A DNA stretch of 64,000 nt. It comes from Thalassobius sp047123305. Its GTDB lineage: Bacteria; Pseudomonadota; Alphaproteobacteria; Rhodobacterales; Rhodobacteraceae. Of this stretch, positions 34,044 to 41,806 are shown piece after piece. The stretch's first letter is position 1. Each line of letters starts with the position of its first letter. The notes beneath the pieces were generated by a model. The model was not told the origin of the DNA and made no database searches. It saw only the letters and a program-made list of their open reading frames with translations. The translations under genes were made by a program, and so were the position numbers. The stretch is taken from assembly GCF_047123305.1 (NCBI RefSeq), contig NZ_CP138918.1, positions 310,001 to 374,000 on the forward strand. The letters are read 5' to 3'.

Positions 34044-34844
34044 TTATGCGTCCAGCCGCGCTTTCAGCGATAGGAGGTCGGCCCAGGCATCGCGTTTGGC
34101 CATTGGATTGCGCAGCAGCCGTTCGGGATGCAGCATCGGCAGGGCTGGAATGCCCTGCACCTCGGCCCATTGGCCACGCAAACGTGAAATGCCGCGTTTC
34201 GCCAGCAACGCCTGACAGGGCAAATTGCCCATCAGCACCAGAAAGTCGGGTTTCACCAAAGCGATATGCCGTTCCAGGAAAGGTTTCAGCTGCTGCACCT
34301 CTGCCGGGGTGGCATCCCGGTTCTGTGGCCCGCGCCAGGGCAGGACGGTTGTCAGATAGGCGGCCTTGGCAGGGTCATCGGCGGCCCGGTCCAAATCAAT
34401 GGCGGCCAGCATCTTGTCCAGCAGACGGCCGGAAGGGCCCATGAAGGGTTTGCCCAAGCGATCTTCGTCACGACCCGGCATTTCACCGATCACCATCACC
34501 CGCGCCTCTGGAGTACCGTCAGAAAACACCAGTTGCCGCGCAGCCTGTTTCAACTCGCAATGTTCATAAGTTTCCAATGTGGCGCGCAGACCGGGCAGGT
34601 CCTGAGCCGCCTGCGCCAGTTTGGTGGCTTCGGCAATGGGGTCGATTTTGGGCTTGGCCACCGGCGGAGGACGCCGTTTGCCGTCTGGACCTGCCGCGGC
34701 AGCGGCTGGTTTCGGCTGCGATTGCTGCAGTTCAAACCGGTTGACCGGCGCCTCGCAGATGACCTCATCCGCGCCCAACTCCAGCTGCCAGTCGAGCATG
34801 GCCAGCGCCATATGATAGTCGAGAGCCGATTCCACCTGTTCCAT
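34044..34844 (-). CDS. Family-4-like uracil-DNA glycosylase lacking the Fe-S cysteines
   Basis: A 266-residue protein. A variable N-terminus (1-85, with a Pro/Ala linker) is followed by a UDG-superfamily domain. GEMPGRDEDRLGKPFMGPSG at 120-139 is motif A, and LHPERLLRNP at 238-247 is motif B. Family-4 enzymes hold a [4Fe-4S] cluster with four cysteines; aligned by eye, only Cys96 (HCEL) remains, the others being Tyr93, Trp170 and Leu186. It probably still excises uracil but without a cluster, or it is another branch of the superfamily. Divergent from pyrB. Confidence 0.85.
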   Translation of the reverse strand: MEQVESALDYHMALAMLDWQLELGADEVICEAPVNRFELQQSQPKPAAAAAGPDGKRRPPPVAKPKIDPIAEATKLAQAAQDLPGLRATLETYEHCELKQAARQLVFSDGTPEARVMVIGEMPGRDEDRLGKPFMGPSGRLLDKMLAAIDLDRAADDPAKAAYLTTVLPWRGPQNRDATPAEVQQLKPFLERHIALVKPDFLVLMGNLPCQALLAKRGISRLRGQWAEVQGIPALPMLHPERLLRNPMAKRDAWADLLSLKARLDA

Positions 34845-34910
34845 GCCGCCAAGCTATCGCGCAGACGCGGAAGTGGAAAGTGCGAAGGCTGAGCGCTCAA
34901 CGATAACATC

Positions 34911-34975
34911 AGGGGCGCTGCCCCTCGGTGCCAAAGCACCTCACCCCGGGATATTTTTGCCAAGAAGAAAGGCGG
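34911..34975 (+). repeat. Dispersed hairpin element, copy 2 (core 34949-34970)
   Basis: Two hairpins (AGGGGC-GCT-GCCCCT at 34911-34925; GGTGC-CAAA-GCACC at 34927-34940) precede the core GGATATTT-TTG-CCAAGAAGAA. It lies in the 191-bp divergent gap between the UDG gene and pyrB, 66 bp before the pyrB start. Confidence 0.75.
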
Positions 34976-35035
34976 CTTCTTGCGACTGGCAGGTGGGGTT
35001 TCTATAAGCGGGCGACAGCTGCATTGGAGAGGGTC

Positions 35036-35995
35036 ATGACGTTTACGCAGAAGCATCTTCTGGGGATCGAGCCCCTGCATCCGATGGAGATCACCGCCAT
35101 TCTGGATCTGGCGGATCAATATGTCGATCTGAACCGGCGCGAGAAGAAACACTCGGACGCGTTGCAGGGGCTGACCCAGATCAACATGTTCTTTGAAAAC
35201 TCCACCCGCACGCAGGCCAGTTTTGAACTGGCGGGCAAACGTCTGGGGGCGGATGTGATGAATATGGCGATGCAGGCATCATCGATCAAAAAGGGGGAGA
35301 CCCTGATCGACACCGCCCTGACGCTGAACGCGATGCATCCTGATCTGCTGGTGGTGCGTCACCCGCATTCCGGCGCGGTGGACCTTCTGGCGCAGAAAGT
35401 AAACTGCGCCGTGCTGAACGCCGGTGACGGCAAACATGAGCACCCGACGCAGGCGCTGCTGGACGCCCTGACCATCCGCCGCGCCAAGGGGCGTTTGCAC
35501 CGGCTGAACATTGCGATCTGTGGTGACATTGCGCACAGCCGTGTGGCCCGGTCGAACCTGATCCTGCTGGGCAAGATGGAGAACCGTGTGCGCCTTGTTG
35601 GCCCGCCGACGCTAATGCCGTCCCAGGTCGACCAGTTAGGGGTTGAGGTCTATCACGACATGGAAAAGGGCCTGAAAGACGTGGATGTTGTTATGATGCT
35701 GCGGCTTCAGAAAGAACGGATGGACGGGGGTTTTATCCCCTCGGAACGGGAATATTATCACCGCTACGGGTTGGATGCCGATAAGCTGCGCCACGCCAAA
35801 GAGGACGCCATTGTCATGCACCCCGGCCCGATGAACCGCGGGGTTGAGATTGATGGCACCATCGCCGATGACATCAACCGTTCGGTCATTCAGGAACAGG
35901 TGGAGATGGGTGTCGCCGTGCGTATGGCGGCGATGGATCTGCTGGCACGCAATCTGAAAACAGCACGGGCGCAAGACGCCTCGGTCGAGGTGTAA
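35036..35995 (+). CDS. pyrB: Aspartate carbamoyltransferase catalytic chain
   Basis: The enzyme makes carbamoyl-aspartate from carbamoyl phosphate and aspartate, the committed step of pyrimidine synthesis. It has 319 residues. The carbamoyl-phosphate loop FFENSTRTQASFE, the ASSIKKGE loop, GDGKHEHPTQALLD, and HPGPMNRGVEI are all present. Start MTFTQKHLL at ATG 35036 with GGAGAGGG upstream. The pyrX-like gene 1.8 kb downstream suggests a class A (PyrB plus dihydroorotase-like) complex. Four small genes of unknown function lie between them, in the same direction with almost no gaps. Confidence 0.96.
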   Translation: MTFTQKHLLGIEPLHPMEITAILDLADQYVDLNRREKKHSDALQGLTQINMFFENSTRTQASFELAGKRLGADVMNMAMQASSIKKGETLIDTALTLNAMHPDLLVVRHPHSGAVDLLAQKVNCAVLNAGDGKHEHPTQALLDALTIRRAKGRLHRLNIAICGDIAHSRVARSNLILLGKMENRVRLVGPPTLMPSQVDQLGVEVYHDMEKGLKDVDVVMMLRLQKERMDGGFIPSEREYYHRYGLDADKLRHAKEDAIVMHPGPMNRGVEIDGTIADDINRSVIQEQVEMGVAVRMAAMDLLARNLKTARAQDASVEV

Positions 35996-35998
35996 GAG

Positions 35999-36100
35999 AT
36001 GGAAGATCCCAAAGATCCCCGCATGTCCGGCCGCGTGGCCACCATTGCCCTGTTGGTGATGTTTGCGCTTGTTGGCGTGATCATCTGGATCGCTGGTTGA
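35999..36100 (+). CDS. 33-residue single-pass membrane microprotein
   Basis: It starts three bases after the pyrB stop and shares its last base with the next ATG (TGATG). The sequence has a charged head (MEDPKDPRMSGR) and one membrane helix (VATIALLVMFALVGVIIWIAG). Its position in a tightly packed operon, the overlap and the clean topology argue for a real gene. The ribosome site would lie in the pyrB 3' end. I know no characterised homologue. Confidence 0.65.
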   Translation: MEDPKDPRMSGRVATIALLVMFALVGVIIWIAG

Positions 36101-36666
36101 TGCTGGAGATGCTGCACATCCGCTCGGATGAGCCGCGTGGGGTGCGGCTGTTTTCTCTGGCTGCCGACCGAGCCGAGCTGGACCGGTTGCAGGCCATACT
36201 GGCAGAGGCCGAACCGGGGCTGGCCGAAGGCCGCCTGGCCGATCTGCTGGGGGTGAAAGCGGTGGATGCCACAAGGGTTGAGGTGTTTGATCTGGTCGAC
36301 CTCGACGATTTTGGCCTGATGAACTACCTGATCAAAGCAAACGGCCTGCCCGAAGAGGCGTTAGAGCCAGATCGCGCGGCGCTGGACGCGCTCAGCGGCG
36401 TGGTTCTGATCCTCTACCCAAACGCCTTTCACCGGCAGGAGCTGACCCTGACGCCCGCCCCCGCGCTGACGCCGGTGGGGGCCTGGGACGAAGACATTCC
36501 CGAAATTGAGTTTACCCCGCTCCGCTCCGAGGCCGCTCAGGGCCAGCTGGACGATTTTGTTGCCGAACCCGCGCCGCAGCTGCCGCGCTGGCTGTGGTGG
36601 GGGGCCTCGGCCCTGTTGATTGTCGCCATGCTGGCGGTTTTGGCCGCGCTGCAGGGAGGGTCGTGA
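36100..36666 (+). CDS. Unknown protein with C-terminal membrane anchor, pyr operon
   Basis: A 188-residue protein I cannot assign. The N-terminal half (1-100) looks like a folded alpha/beta domain: IRSDEPRGVRLFSLAADRAELDRLQ and VEVFDLVDLDDFGLMNYLIKANG, followed by SGVVLILYPNAF. A Pro/Glu-rich linker (110-155) leads to one C-terminal membrane helix (about 163-183). It is therefore probably tail-anchored with the domain in the cytosol. ATG 36100 overlaps the microprotein stop; the next gene starts three bases after its stop. Confidence 0.75.
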   Translation: MLEMLHIRSDEPRGVRLFSLAADRAELDRLQAILAEAEPGLAEGRLADLLGVKAVDATRVEVFDLVDLDDFGLMNYLIKANGLPEEALEPDRAALDALSGVVLILYPNAFHRQELTLTPAPALTPVGAWDEDIPEIEFTPLRSEAAQGQLDDFVAEPAPQLPRWLWWGASALLIVAMLAVLAALQGGS

Positions 36667-36669
36667 GCG

Positions 36670-37113
36670 ATGGATACGCATCCGATCATGACGCCAACCA
36701 CACCGCTGCAAGAAGGCGAAACTGTGCAGCATTCTTTCACCCCGGACCGCGCCGCCTATTGGCGCGATCACGCCTGGCTGGCCGCAGGCGCGATGGGCTG
36801 TGGCATGGCGATCCTGATGCTGCTGGACAATCCGCATGTCTGGACCGGCGCCATTGGCGGGCTGGCGGCAATTGCGGTGCGAGGATTTTATCTGGCCTCG
36901 GACGAATTGAAGGCCCGTTGGGACCTGACCGACAGCCGTCTTTTGGGACCTCAGGGGCGCAAGCTGCGCTTGGCTGAGATTGCCAAAATCCGCAAACTGG
37001 GCTCGGCGGTGCAGATCATCACCCTCTCCGGTGACAAACATCTGTTGAAATTTCAGGCCGACCGGGACGACACCATAGCCCGGATTGAACGCGCCAAAAC
37101 AAAGGCGGGTTGA
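36670..37113 (+). CDS. Small membrane protein with PH-like domain, pyr operon
   Basis: A 147-residue protein. Residues 1-30 are polar, two hydrophobic helices lie at about 37-55 and 59-78, and a C-terminal domain of about 65 residues follows: ARWDLTDSRLLGPQGRKLRLAEIAKIRKLGSAVQIITLSGDKHLLKFQAD. This pattern of strands closed by a helix resembles bacterial PH (bPH) domains of the YdbS kind. Function unknown. It is followed by a paralogous-looking gene of the same layout, so the two may act together in the membrane. Confidence 0.73.
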   Translation: MDTHPIMTPTTPLQEGETVQHSFTPDRAAYWRDHAWLAAGAMGCGMAILMLLDNPHVWTGAIGGLAAIAVRGFYLASDELKARWDLTDSRLLGPQGRKLRLAEIAKIRKLGSAVQIITLSGDKHLLKFQADRDDTIARIERAKTKAG

Positions 37114-37139
37114 ACAACCGCGACAGGAGGCGAAGCACG

Positions 37140-37703
37140 ATGGCACAGTATGGCGATCCGACCGGCGACCAGACAAAAGGCTGGGAAGGCCTGCTGGCCC
37201 CCGGCGAAGAGATCCTGTGGCAAGGCCGGCCGGATGGTGCCGTGGTTTTTCGCCCTCGCAATCTCATGACATTTTTCTTCGGGCTGTTTTTTGCCGGCTT
37301 TGCCCTGTTCTGGATGATCATGGCATCGCAGGCGGGTGGGTTTTTCTGGATGTTCGGCCTGATCCACTTTTCCGTGGGGGCGGGGATCAGCCTGGGCGGG
37401 ATTTTTGGACCTGCCTACAAACGGCGTCACACCTGGTACACGCTCAGTTCCAAACGGGCTTTTATCGCCACCGATCTGCCGCTGTTGGGCAAAAAGCTGA
37501 AAAGCTACCCGATCACCCGCGAAACGGTGCTGGAATTCAGCGACGAAGAACTGGCTTCGGTCCACTTTGCCCAGAAACGCAAGCGGACCAAAAACGGATC
37601 TTATCTGGTGCCCATCGGCTTTGACCGCATTTCCGACGGGCGCGAGGTGTACCGGATGATGCGCGACATTCAACGCAATGACCGCCTTTCGGACAACGCT
37701 TAA
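37140..37703 (+). CDS. Membrane protein with PH-like domain, pyr operon
   Basis: A 187-residue protein: a short cytosolic strand pair (LLAPGEEILWQGRPDGAVVF, typical of bPH/YdbS-type proteins), two membrane helices (about 48-65 and 70-92), and a C-terminal domain RRHTWYTLSSKRAFIATDLPLLGKKLKSYPITRETVLEFSD with a bPH-like strand order. The start is ATG 37140 with ACAGGAGG nine bases upstream; a TTG at 37110 that would overlap the preceding gene is less likely. Together with the preceding gene it forms a probable membrane pair; no role is known. Confidence 0.75.
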   Translation: MAQYGDPTGDQTKGWEGLLAPGEEILWQGRPDGAVVFRPRNLMTFFFGLFFAGFALFWMIMASQAGGFFWMFGLIHFSVGAGISLGGIFGPAYKRRHTWYTLSSKRAFIATDLPLLGKKLKSYPITRETVLEFSDEELASVHFAQKRKRTKNGSYLVPIGFDRISDGREVYRMMRDIQRNDRLSDNA

Positions 37704-37778
37704 CCCTTTCCCCAACCGCTGATCCGCCCTAAACACCTACCGAACCGCGCGACCACGCCCAACCAAGGACCGCCTGAC

Positions 37779-39059
37779 ATGAGCACGTTTCTTTTCACCA
37801 ATGTGAACCTTGTGGACCCCGAGCGGGGATCGGTCACTCTGGGCACATTGCTGGTGCAGGACGGGATCATTGCGGGCCACGGGCAGGAACTGGCGGTGCC
37901 GGAAGGGGCAGAGGTGATTGACGGCGGCGGCAAGTATCTGGCGCCGGGGATTGTGGACATCGGCGTCAAGGTCTGTGAACCGGGGGAGCGGCACAAGGAA
38001 AGCTTCCGCTCGGCCGGTCTGGCTGCTGCAGCTGGCGGCGTCACCACTATCGTGACCCGTCCCGATACGACACCCACCATCGACAACCCCGAAACGCTGG
38101 AATTTGTCACCCGACGCGCACAGGAGGCCGCGCCGGTCCATGTGGTGCCCATGGCGGCCCTGACCAAAGACCGCGCGGGCCATGAGATGACCGAGATCGG
38201 GTTCCTGCAAGACGCTGGCGCCGTGGCCTTCACCGATTGCGACCATGTGGTCACCGACACCAAGGTGCTGACCCGTGCCCTGTCCTATGCCAAATCGCTC
38301 GGCGCATTGGTGCTGGGGCACCCGCAGGAACCGATCCTGTCAAAAGGTGCGGCTGTGACCTCGGGCAAATTTGCCTCGCTGCGTGGACTGCCTGCGGTGT
38401 CACCGATGGCAGAACGCATGGGGATCGACCGCGACATCGCCCTGTTGGAGATGACCGGCGCGAAGTACCACTTCGACCAGATCACCACCGCCCGCGCCTT
38501 GCCTGCACTGGAACGCGCCAAGAACAACGGGCTGGATGTCACGGCAGGCACCTCGATCCACCATCTGACGCTGAACGAATTCGACGTCGCCGATTACCGC
38601 ACCTTTTTCAAGGTCAAGCCGCCGCTGCGTGCCGAAGACGACCGTGTGGCCATTGTGGACGCCCTGCGCCACGGGCTGATCGACGTGATCAGTTCGTTCC
38701 ACACGCCGCAGGACGAAGAGAGCAAACGCCTGCCCTTCGAGGAAGCGGCCAGCGGCGCTGTTGGTCTGGAAACCTTCCTGCCTGCTGTCCTGCGCCTGTA
38801 CCACTCTGGTGATCTGACCCTGCCGCAGCTGTGGCGCGCCATCGCGCTGAACCCTGCCAATCGGTTTGGCCTGCCCAGCGGGCGGTTGAGCACGGGCGCA
38901 CCTGCGGATCTGGTCCTGTTCGACGCTGATGCCCCGTTTGTGCTGGATCGGTTCAAACTGAATTCGAAATCGAAAAATACCCCCTTTGACGGGCAGCGGA
39001 TGCAGGGCAAAGTGCTGGCAACATTCGTCAATGGCACCCCTGTCTTCGGAGACCTCTAA
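37779..39059 (+). CDS. Dihydroorotase-like protein without metal ligands (PyrX type)
   Basis: A 426-residue amidohydrolase-fold protein clearly homologous to class I dihydroorotase (PGIVDIGVKVCEPGERHKESFRSAG, GGVTTIVTRPDTTP, LNPANRFGLPSGRLSTGAPADLVLF). The metal site is gone: the HxH after PG(I/L)xD is Gly62-Val-Lys64, the later zinc His is Gln234 in HFDQITT, and the catalytic Asp of TDHAPH is Phe307 in SSFHTPQ. His181 and His261-262 remain. It should be inactive as an enzyme and act as the structural partner of PyrB, as PyrX/PyrC' does in Pseudomonas. An active pyrC would then be elsewhere in the genome. Confidence 0.88.
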   Translation: MSTFLFTNVNLVDPERGSVTLGTLLVQDGIIAGHGQELAVPEGAEVIDGGGKYLAPGIVDIGVKVCEPGERHKESFRSAGLAAAAGGVTTIVTRPDTTPTIDNPETLEFVTRRAQEAAPVHVVPMAALTKDRAGHEMTEIGFLQDAGAVAFTDCDHVVTDTKVLTRALSYAKSLGALVLGHPQEPILSKGAAVTSGKFASLRGLPAVSPMAERMGIDRDIALLEMTGAKYHFDQITTARALPALERAKNNGLDVTAGTSIHHLTLNEFDVADYRTFFKVKPPLRAEDDRVAIVDALRHGLIDVISSFHTPQDEESKRLPFEEAASGAVGLETFLPAVLRLYHSGDLTLPQLWRAIALNPANRFGLPSGRLSTGAPADLVLFDADAPFVLDRFKLNSKSKNTPFDGQRMQGKVLATFVNGTPVFGDL

Positions 39060-39664
39060 TGCCCGAGATCCTTTCGACCGTCCCGACCCTCGGCCTGTGG
39101 GGGCTGATCGGCTACCTGTTGGGGTCGATCCCCTTCGGCATGGTGCTGGCTGCTGTGATGGGGCTGGGCAACCTGCGTGACATCGGGTCCGGCAACATCG
39201 GTGCCACCAATGTACTACGCACCGGCAGCAAAAAGGCGGCGGCGCTGACGCTGTTTCTGGATGGCGGCAAGGCGGCGGTGGCGGTTCTGCTGGCCCGCGC
39301 TTTTGCGGGCGAGGATGCAGCGCAGTTGGCGGGGCTGATGGCCTTTGTCGGCCATTGCTTCCCGGTCTGGCTGAAGTTCAAAGGCGGCAAAGGGGTCGCC
39401 ACCTTCCTTGGCCTGTTGATTGCGTTGTCCTGGCCGATTGGTCTGGCGTCCTGTGCGACATGGCTGGTTACGGCGGTACTGACCCGCATTTCTTCGCTGT
39501 CGGCGCTGGTGGCTGCGGCGCTGTCGACCGCCTGGATGGTGGTGTTCCTGCAGGGCCATCTGTTTTTCCTTGGCGTGGCGCTGACGCTGCTGATTTTCTG
39601 GACCCACCGCGCCAATATCGCCCGCCTGCGCGCCGGTACCGAGCCAAAGATCGGCAAGAAATAA
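39059..39664 (+). CDS. plsY: Acyl-phosphate glycerol-3-phosphate acyltransferase
   Basis: A five-helix inner-membrane enzyme of 201 residues that acylates glycerol-3-phosphate from acyl phosphate, the first step of phospholipid synthesis. The three PlsY motifs are visible: YLLGSIPFGMVLA, DIGSGNIGATNVLRTGSKKAAALTLFLDGGKA, and GHCFPVWLKFKGGKGVATFLG. Its ATG shares one base with the pyrX stop (TAATG), so it belongs to the pyr transcript, linking pyrimidine and phospholipid genes. Confidence 0.96.
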   Translation: MPEILSTVPTLGLWGLIGYLLGSIPFGMVLAAVMGLGNLRDIGSGNIGATNVLRTGSKKAAALTLFLDGGKAAVAVLLARAFAGEDAAQLAGLMAFVGHCFPVWLKFKGGKGVATFLGLLIALSWPIGLASCATWLVTAVLTRISSLSALVAAALSTAWMVVFLQGHLFFLGVALTLLIFWTHRANIARLRAGTEPKIGKK

Positions 39665-39682
39665 CCCTGAACGAGGTGCCAG

Positions 39683-40315
39683 ATGCCCGGTTTTGACATT
39701 CTGATCGCCTTTGTGATCGCCACTGCGGTTTTCGCCTATATGCCGGGTCCGGCAATGCTCTATGCCACGGCGCAGACCTTGGCACGCGGGCGCAAGGCGG
39801 GCTGGATGGCGGCGCTTGGGATCCATGTGGGCGGCTATGCCCATGTGGCGGCGGCCTCGCTGGGGTTGGCGGTGCTGTTTCAGGCGGTTCCGCCGCTGTA
39901 CCTGGCACTCAAAATTGCAGGGGCGGCCTATCTGATCTGGCTCGGCTTCAAGATGCTGCGCAGCCGTCAGAGCCTCAACGCGCTCAACCTCACGGTCGAA
40001 GCAAAGTCCGCCAAACGGGCCTTTTGGGAAAGTGTCACCGTTGAAGTGCTGAACCCCAAAACGGCCATCTTCTTTGTGGCCTTCCTGCCCCAGTTCACCG
40101 ACCCAAGCGCCAGCCTGCCGATCTGGGCGCAGCTGATGGTGCTGGGCACGGCCGTCAACGTGATCTTCTCTTCGGCTGACGTCGCCTGTGTGCTGCTGGC
40201 GGCACGCCTTAGCGGGGCGTTGCAGCGGTCGCAGAAAGCCGGGCAGCGGATGCAGCGACTGGGCGGCGGCATCCTGATTGCGCTGGGGCTGAACATCGCC
40301 CTGCAACGCAGCTAA
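39683..40315 (+). CDS. LysE family amino acid exporter (second copy)
   Basis: A 210-residue membrane protein with about six hydrophobic segments. FAYMPGPAMLYATAQTLARGRKAGW is the LysE/RhtB N-terminal motif, and VTVEVLNPKTAIFFVAFLPQFTDP the second block. It differs enough from the exporter at 33391 to be an older paralogue. It lies 18 bp after plsY in the same direction and may be the last gene of that operon. Substrate unknown. Confidence 0.9.
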   Translation: MPGFDILIAFVIATAVFAYMPGPAMLYATAQTLARGRKAGWMAALGIHVGGYAHVAAASLGLAVLFQAVPPLYLALKIAGAAYLIWLGFKMLRSRQSLNALNLTVEAKSAKRAFWESVTVEVLNPKTAIFFVAFLPQFTDPSASLPIWAQLMVLGTAVNVIFSSADVACVLLAARLSGALQRSQKAGQRMQRLGGGILIALGLNIALQRS

Positions 40316-40331
40316 GCGCGGCACCACGCCC

Positions 40332-40379
40332 TTCAATCACAGGCTTGATCACAAGCCCGATTACTGGCCTGATCACAGG
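40332..40379. repeat. 12-bp tandem repeat, four degenerate units, intergenic
   Basis: Units TTCAATCACAGG, CTTGATCACAAG, CCCGATTACTGG and CCTGATCACAGG follow head to tail after the LysE stop. Unit length, copy number and the ATCAC centre recall the array at 10331 inside the tRNA methyltransferase gene. Confidence 0.65.
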
Positions 40380-40488
40380 GCCTTCACCCGCATGTGTTCT
40401 GCGCAGATGCACAGGGGATTTGCCGCCACAAACACTCAAATCTTGTTGCTTTGCAAGTGAACCCACCCTGCCCCATCTCTGGCTCAGG

Positions 40489-40506
40489 ACGCCGCGATTA
40501 CGGCGT
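40489..40506. promoter_or_regulatory. Hairpin in the leader of the YHS gene
   Basis: ACGCCG-CGATTA-CGGCGT is a perfect six-base-arm hairpin about 60 bp before the YHS-protein start. The whole 252-bp gap (40316-40567) holds this, the 12-bp repeats and no reading frame of note. Confidence 0.35.
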
Positions 40507-40567
40507 TCTGACATTTTCAGACGGGGTGGAATTTCGACAGCCCGTCCTTTCTCAAAGGACCAAATCT

Positions 40568-41041
40568 ATGAACCCGATCAAAACGATCCTCGGCACCGTT
40601 GCCGTTTCTGTTGCCCTCACCTCTGCGGCCTTCGCCGCCGGATCCGAGGTCAACGCCACCTCCACCGGACTGGCCCTGCGCGGCTATGACCCGGTGGCCT
40701 ATTTCAACCTGGGTGAGCCCACCCCCGGTGACTGGCAGATCACCGCCACCTATGAGGACGCCACCTACCGCTTTATCTCGGAAGAGCATAAAGCCAAGTT
40801 TGAAGCCAACCCCGAGGCCTACGCCCCCCAATACGGCGGCTACTGCGCCTTTGGCACGGCAATGGGCTTCAAGTTTGATGGCGATCCGGAAATCTGGAAA
40901 ATCGTCGACGGCGAATTGTTCCTCAACCTGTCCAGCGGCGTGCAGGCCCGTTGGGAAAAGGACGTTCCCGGCTTTATCAACACGGCTGACGTCAAATGGG
41001 GCGAGATTGAGTTCAAAGATCCGGCCGAGCTGCAGAACTAA
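40568..41041 (+). CDS. Secreted YHS-domain protein
   Basis: A 157-residue protein with a clear Sec signal peptide (MNPIKTILGTVAVSVALTSAAFA), so periplasmic or outer-membrane facing. The mature part is a YHS domain: GLALRGYDPVAYFNLGEPTPGDWQITATYEDATYRFISEEHKAKFEANPEAYAPQYGGYCAFGTAMG. YHS domains often bind copper or other metals through Cys and neighbouring residues; here one Cys in GGYCAFG remains. AAAGGA precedes the ATG and a strong terminator follows. The role is unknown. Confidence 0.87.
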   Translation: MNPIKTILGTVAVSVALTSAAFAAGSEVNATSTGLALRGYDPVAYFNLGEPTPGDWQITATYEDATYRFISEEHKAKFEANPEAYAPQYGGYCAFGTAMGFKFDGDPEIWKIVDGELFLNLSSGVQARWEKDVPGFINTADVKWGEIEFKDPAELQN

Positions 41042-41060
41042 GGTGGCTCCCACTCACGGT

Positions 41061-41090
41061 AAAGGCGGCTCTTTCGGGGCCGCCTTTTTT
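41061..41090 (+). terminator. Terminator after the YHS gene
   Basis: AAAGGCGGC and GCCGCCTTT form a nine-base stem with a nine-base loop, ending in six T. Confidence 0.9.
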
Positions 41091-41230
41091 GGTTTCGGCC
41101 GTACCGCAGACCTTCTAGGTCAACTAACCGGTCTATTCACAGGCGCGTGAACGGAGTCATCCGAACCAGAAGTCGGCGCGTAGTGACGGACACATGCTGA
41201 TTGGCATTGCCTCACAAAAAGGACTTCCAA

Positions 41231-41743
41231 ATGAAACTTTCAATGACCCTCAAAGCCGCCGCTCTGACCCTTTGCGGGGCCTCCGTGGCTTCGGCCGATA
41301 CCATCGTGGACATCGCAGCCGGAGACGAGCGCTTCTCAACCCTCGTGGCTGCTGTATCCGCGGCAGGTCTGGTGGAAACCCTGCAAGGCGATGGCCCGTT
41401 CACGGTTTATGCACCTGTCAACGCCGCCTTTGCTGCGCTGCCTGAAGGCACCGTCGAAACCTTGCTGCAGCCCGAAAACAAAGCACAGCTGACCAATGTT
41501 TTGCTCTATCACGTTGATGACCGAAACCTGCCGGCCGCGGGCATCCCGACCGGATCGAATTACTTCAAACCGGTTCTGGCGTCCGAACGTCTGTGCATCA
41601 CCAAGTCCTCTGAGGGTGTGATGATCGCTGACGGGACCGGTGAGATGGCCAATGTGGTGATTGCGGATATCAAGGCCGACAACGGCGTGATCCATGTGAT
41701 CGACAAAGTTTTGCTGCCCGGCACACGCCCGGCCTGCCACTAA
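41231..41743 (+). CDS. Secreted fasciclin (FAS1) domain protein
   Basis: A 170-residue protein with a signal peptide (cleavage near ASVASA-DT) and a single FAS1 domain: ADTIVDIAAGDERFSTLVAAVSAAGLVETLQGDGPFTVYAPVNAAFAALP (H1 region), LLYHV and a C-terminal VIHVIDKVLLPG (H2 region). Such proteins mediate adhesion or act at the cell surface in bacteria. AAAGGA lies before ATG 41231. Two Cys, one in LCITK and one in the C-terminal PACH, may form a disulfide. It has its own 189-bp upstream region. Confidence 0.9.
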   Translation: MKLSMTLKAAALTLCGASVASADTIVDIAAGDERFSTLVAAVSAAGLVETLQGDGPFTVYAPVNAAFAALPEGTVETLLQPENKAQLTNVLLYHVDDRNLPAAGIPTGSNYFKPVLASERLCITKSSEGVMIADGTGEMANVVIADIKADNGVIHVIDKVLLPGTRPACH

Positions 41744-41806
41744 GGTTCAGCGACTAGACCAGCAGGGCGCGCCTGTCAGCGCGCTCTGCATTGAGACCGG
41801 ATCCGA

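Noticed and set aside
34928..35035. A 36-codon upstream extension of pyrB
   Set aside because: It translates the dispersed repeat element and has no similarity to aspartate carbamoyltransferase; ATG 35036 has a good ribosome site.
37110..37139. TTG start that would overlap the preceding gene for the second PH-like protein
   Set aside because: ATG 37140 has a strong AGGAGG-type site; the extra ten residues (NNRDRRRST) look like translated leader.
40332..40379. The 12-bp repeats as a CRISPR array
   Set aside because: Units are contiguous without spacers, are only 12 bp and are degenerate; no cas genes are present.
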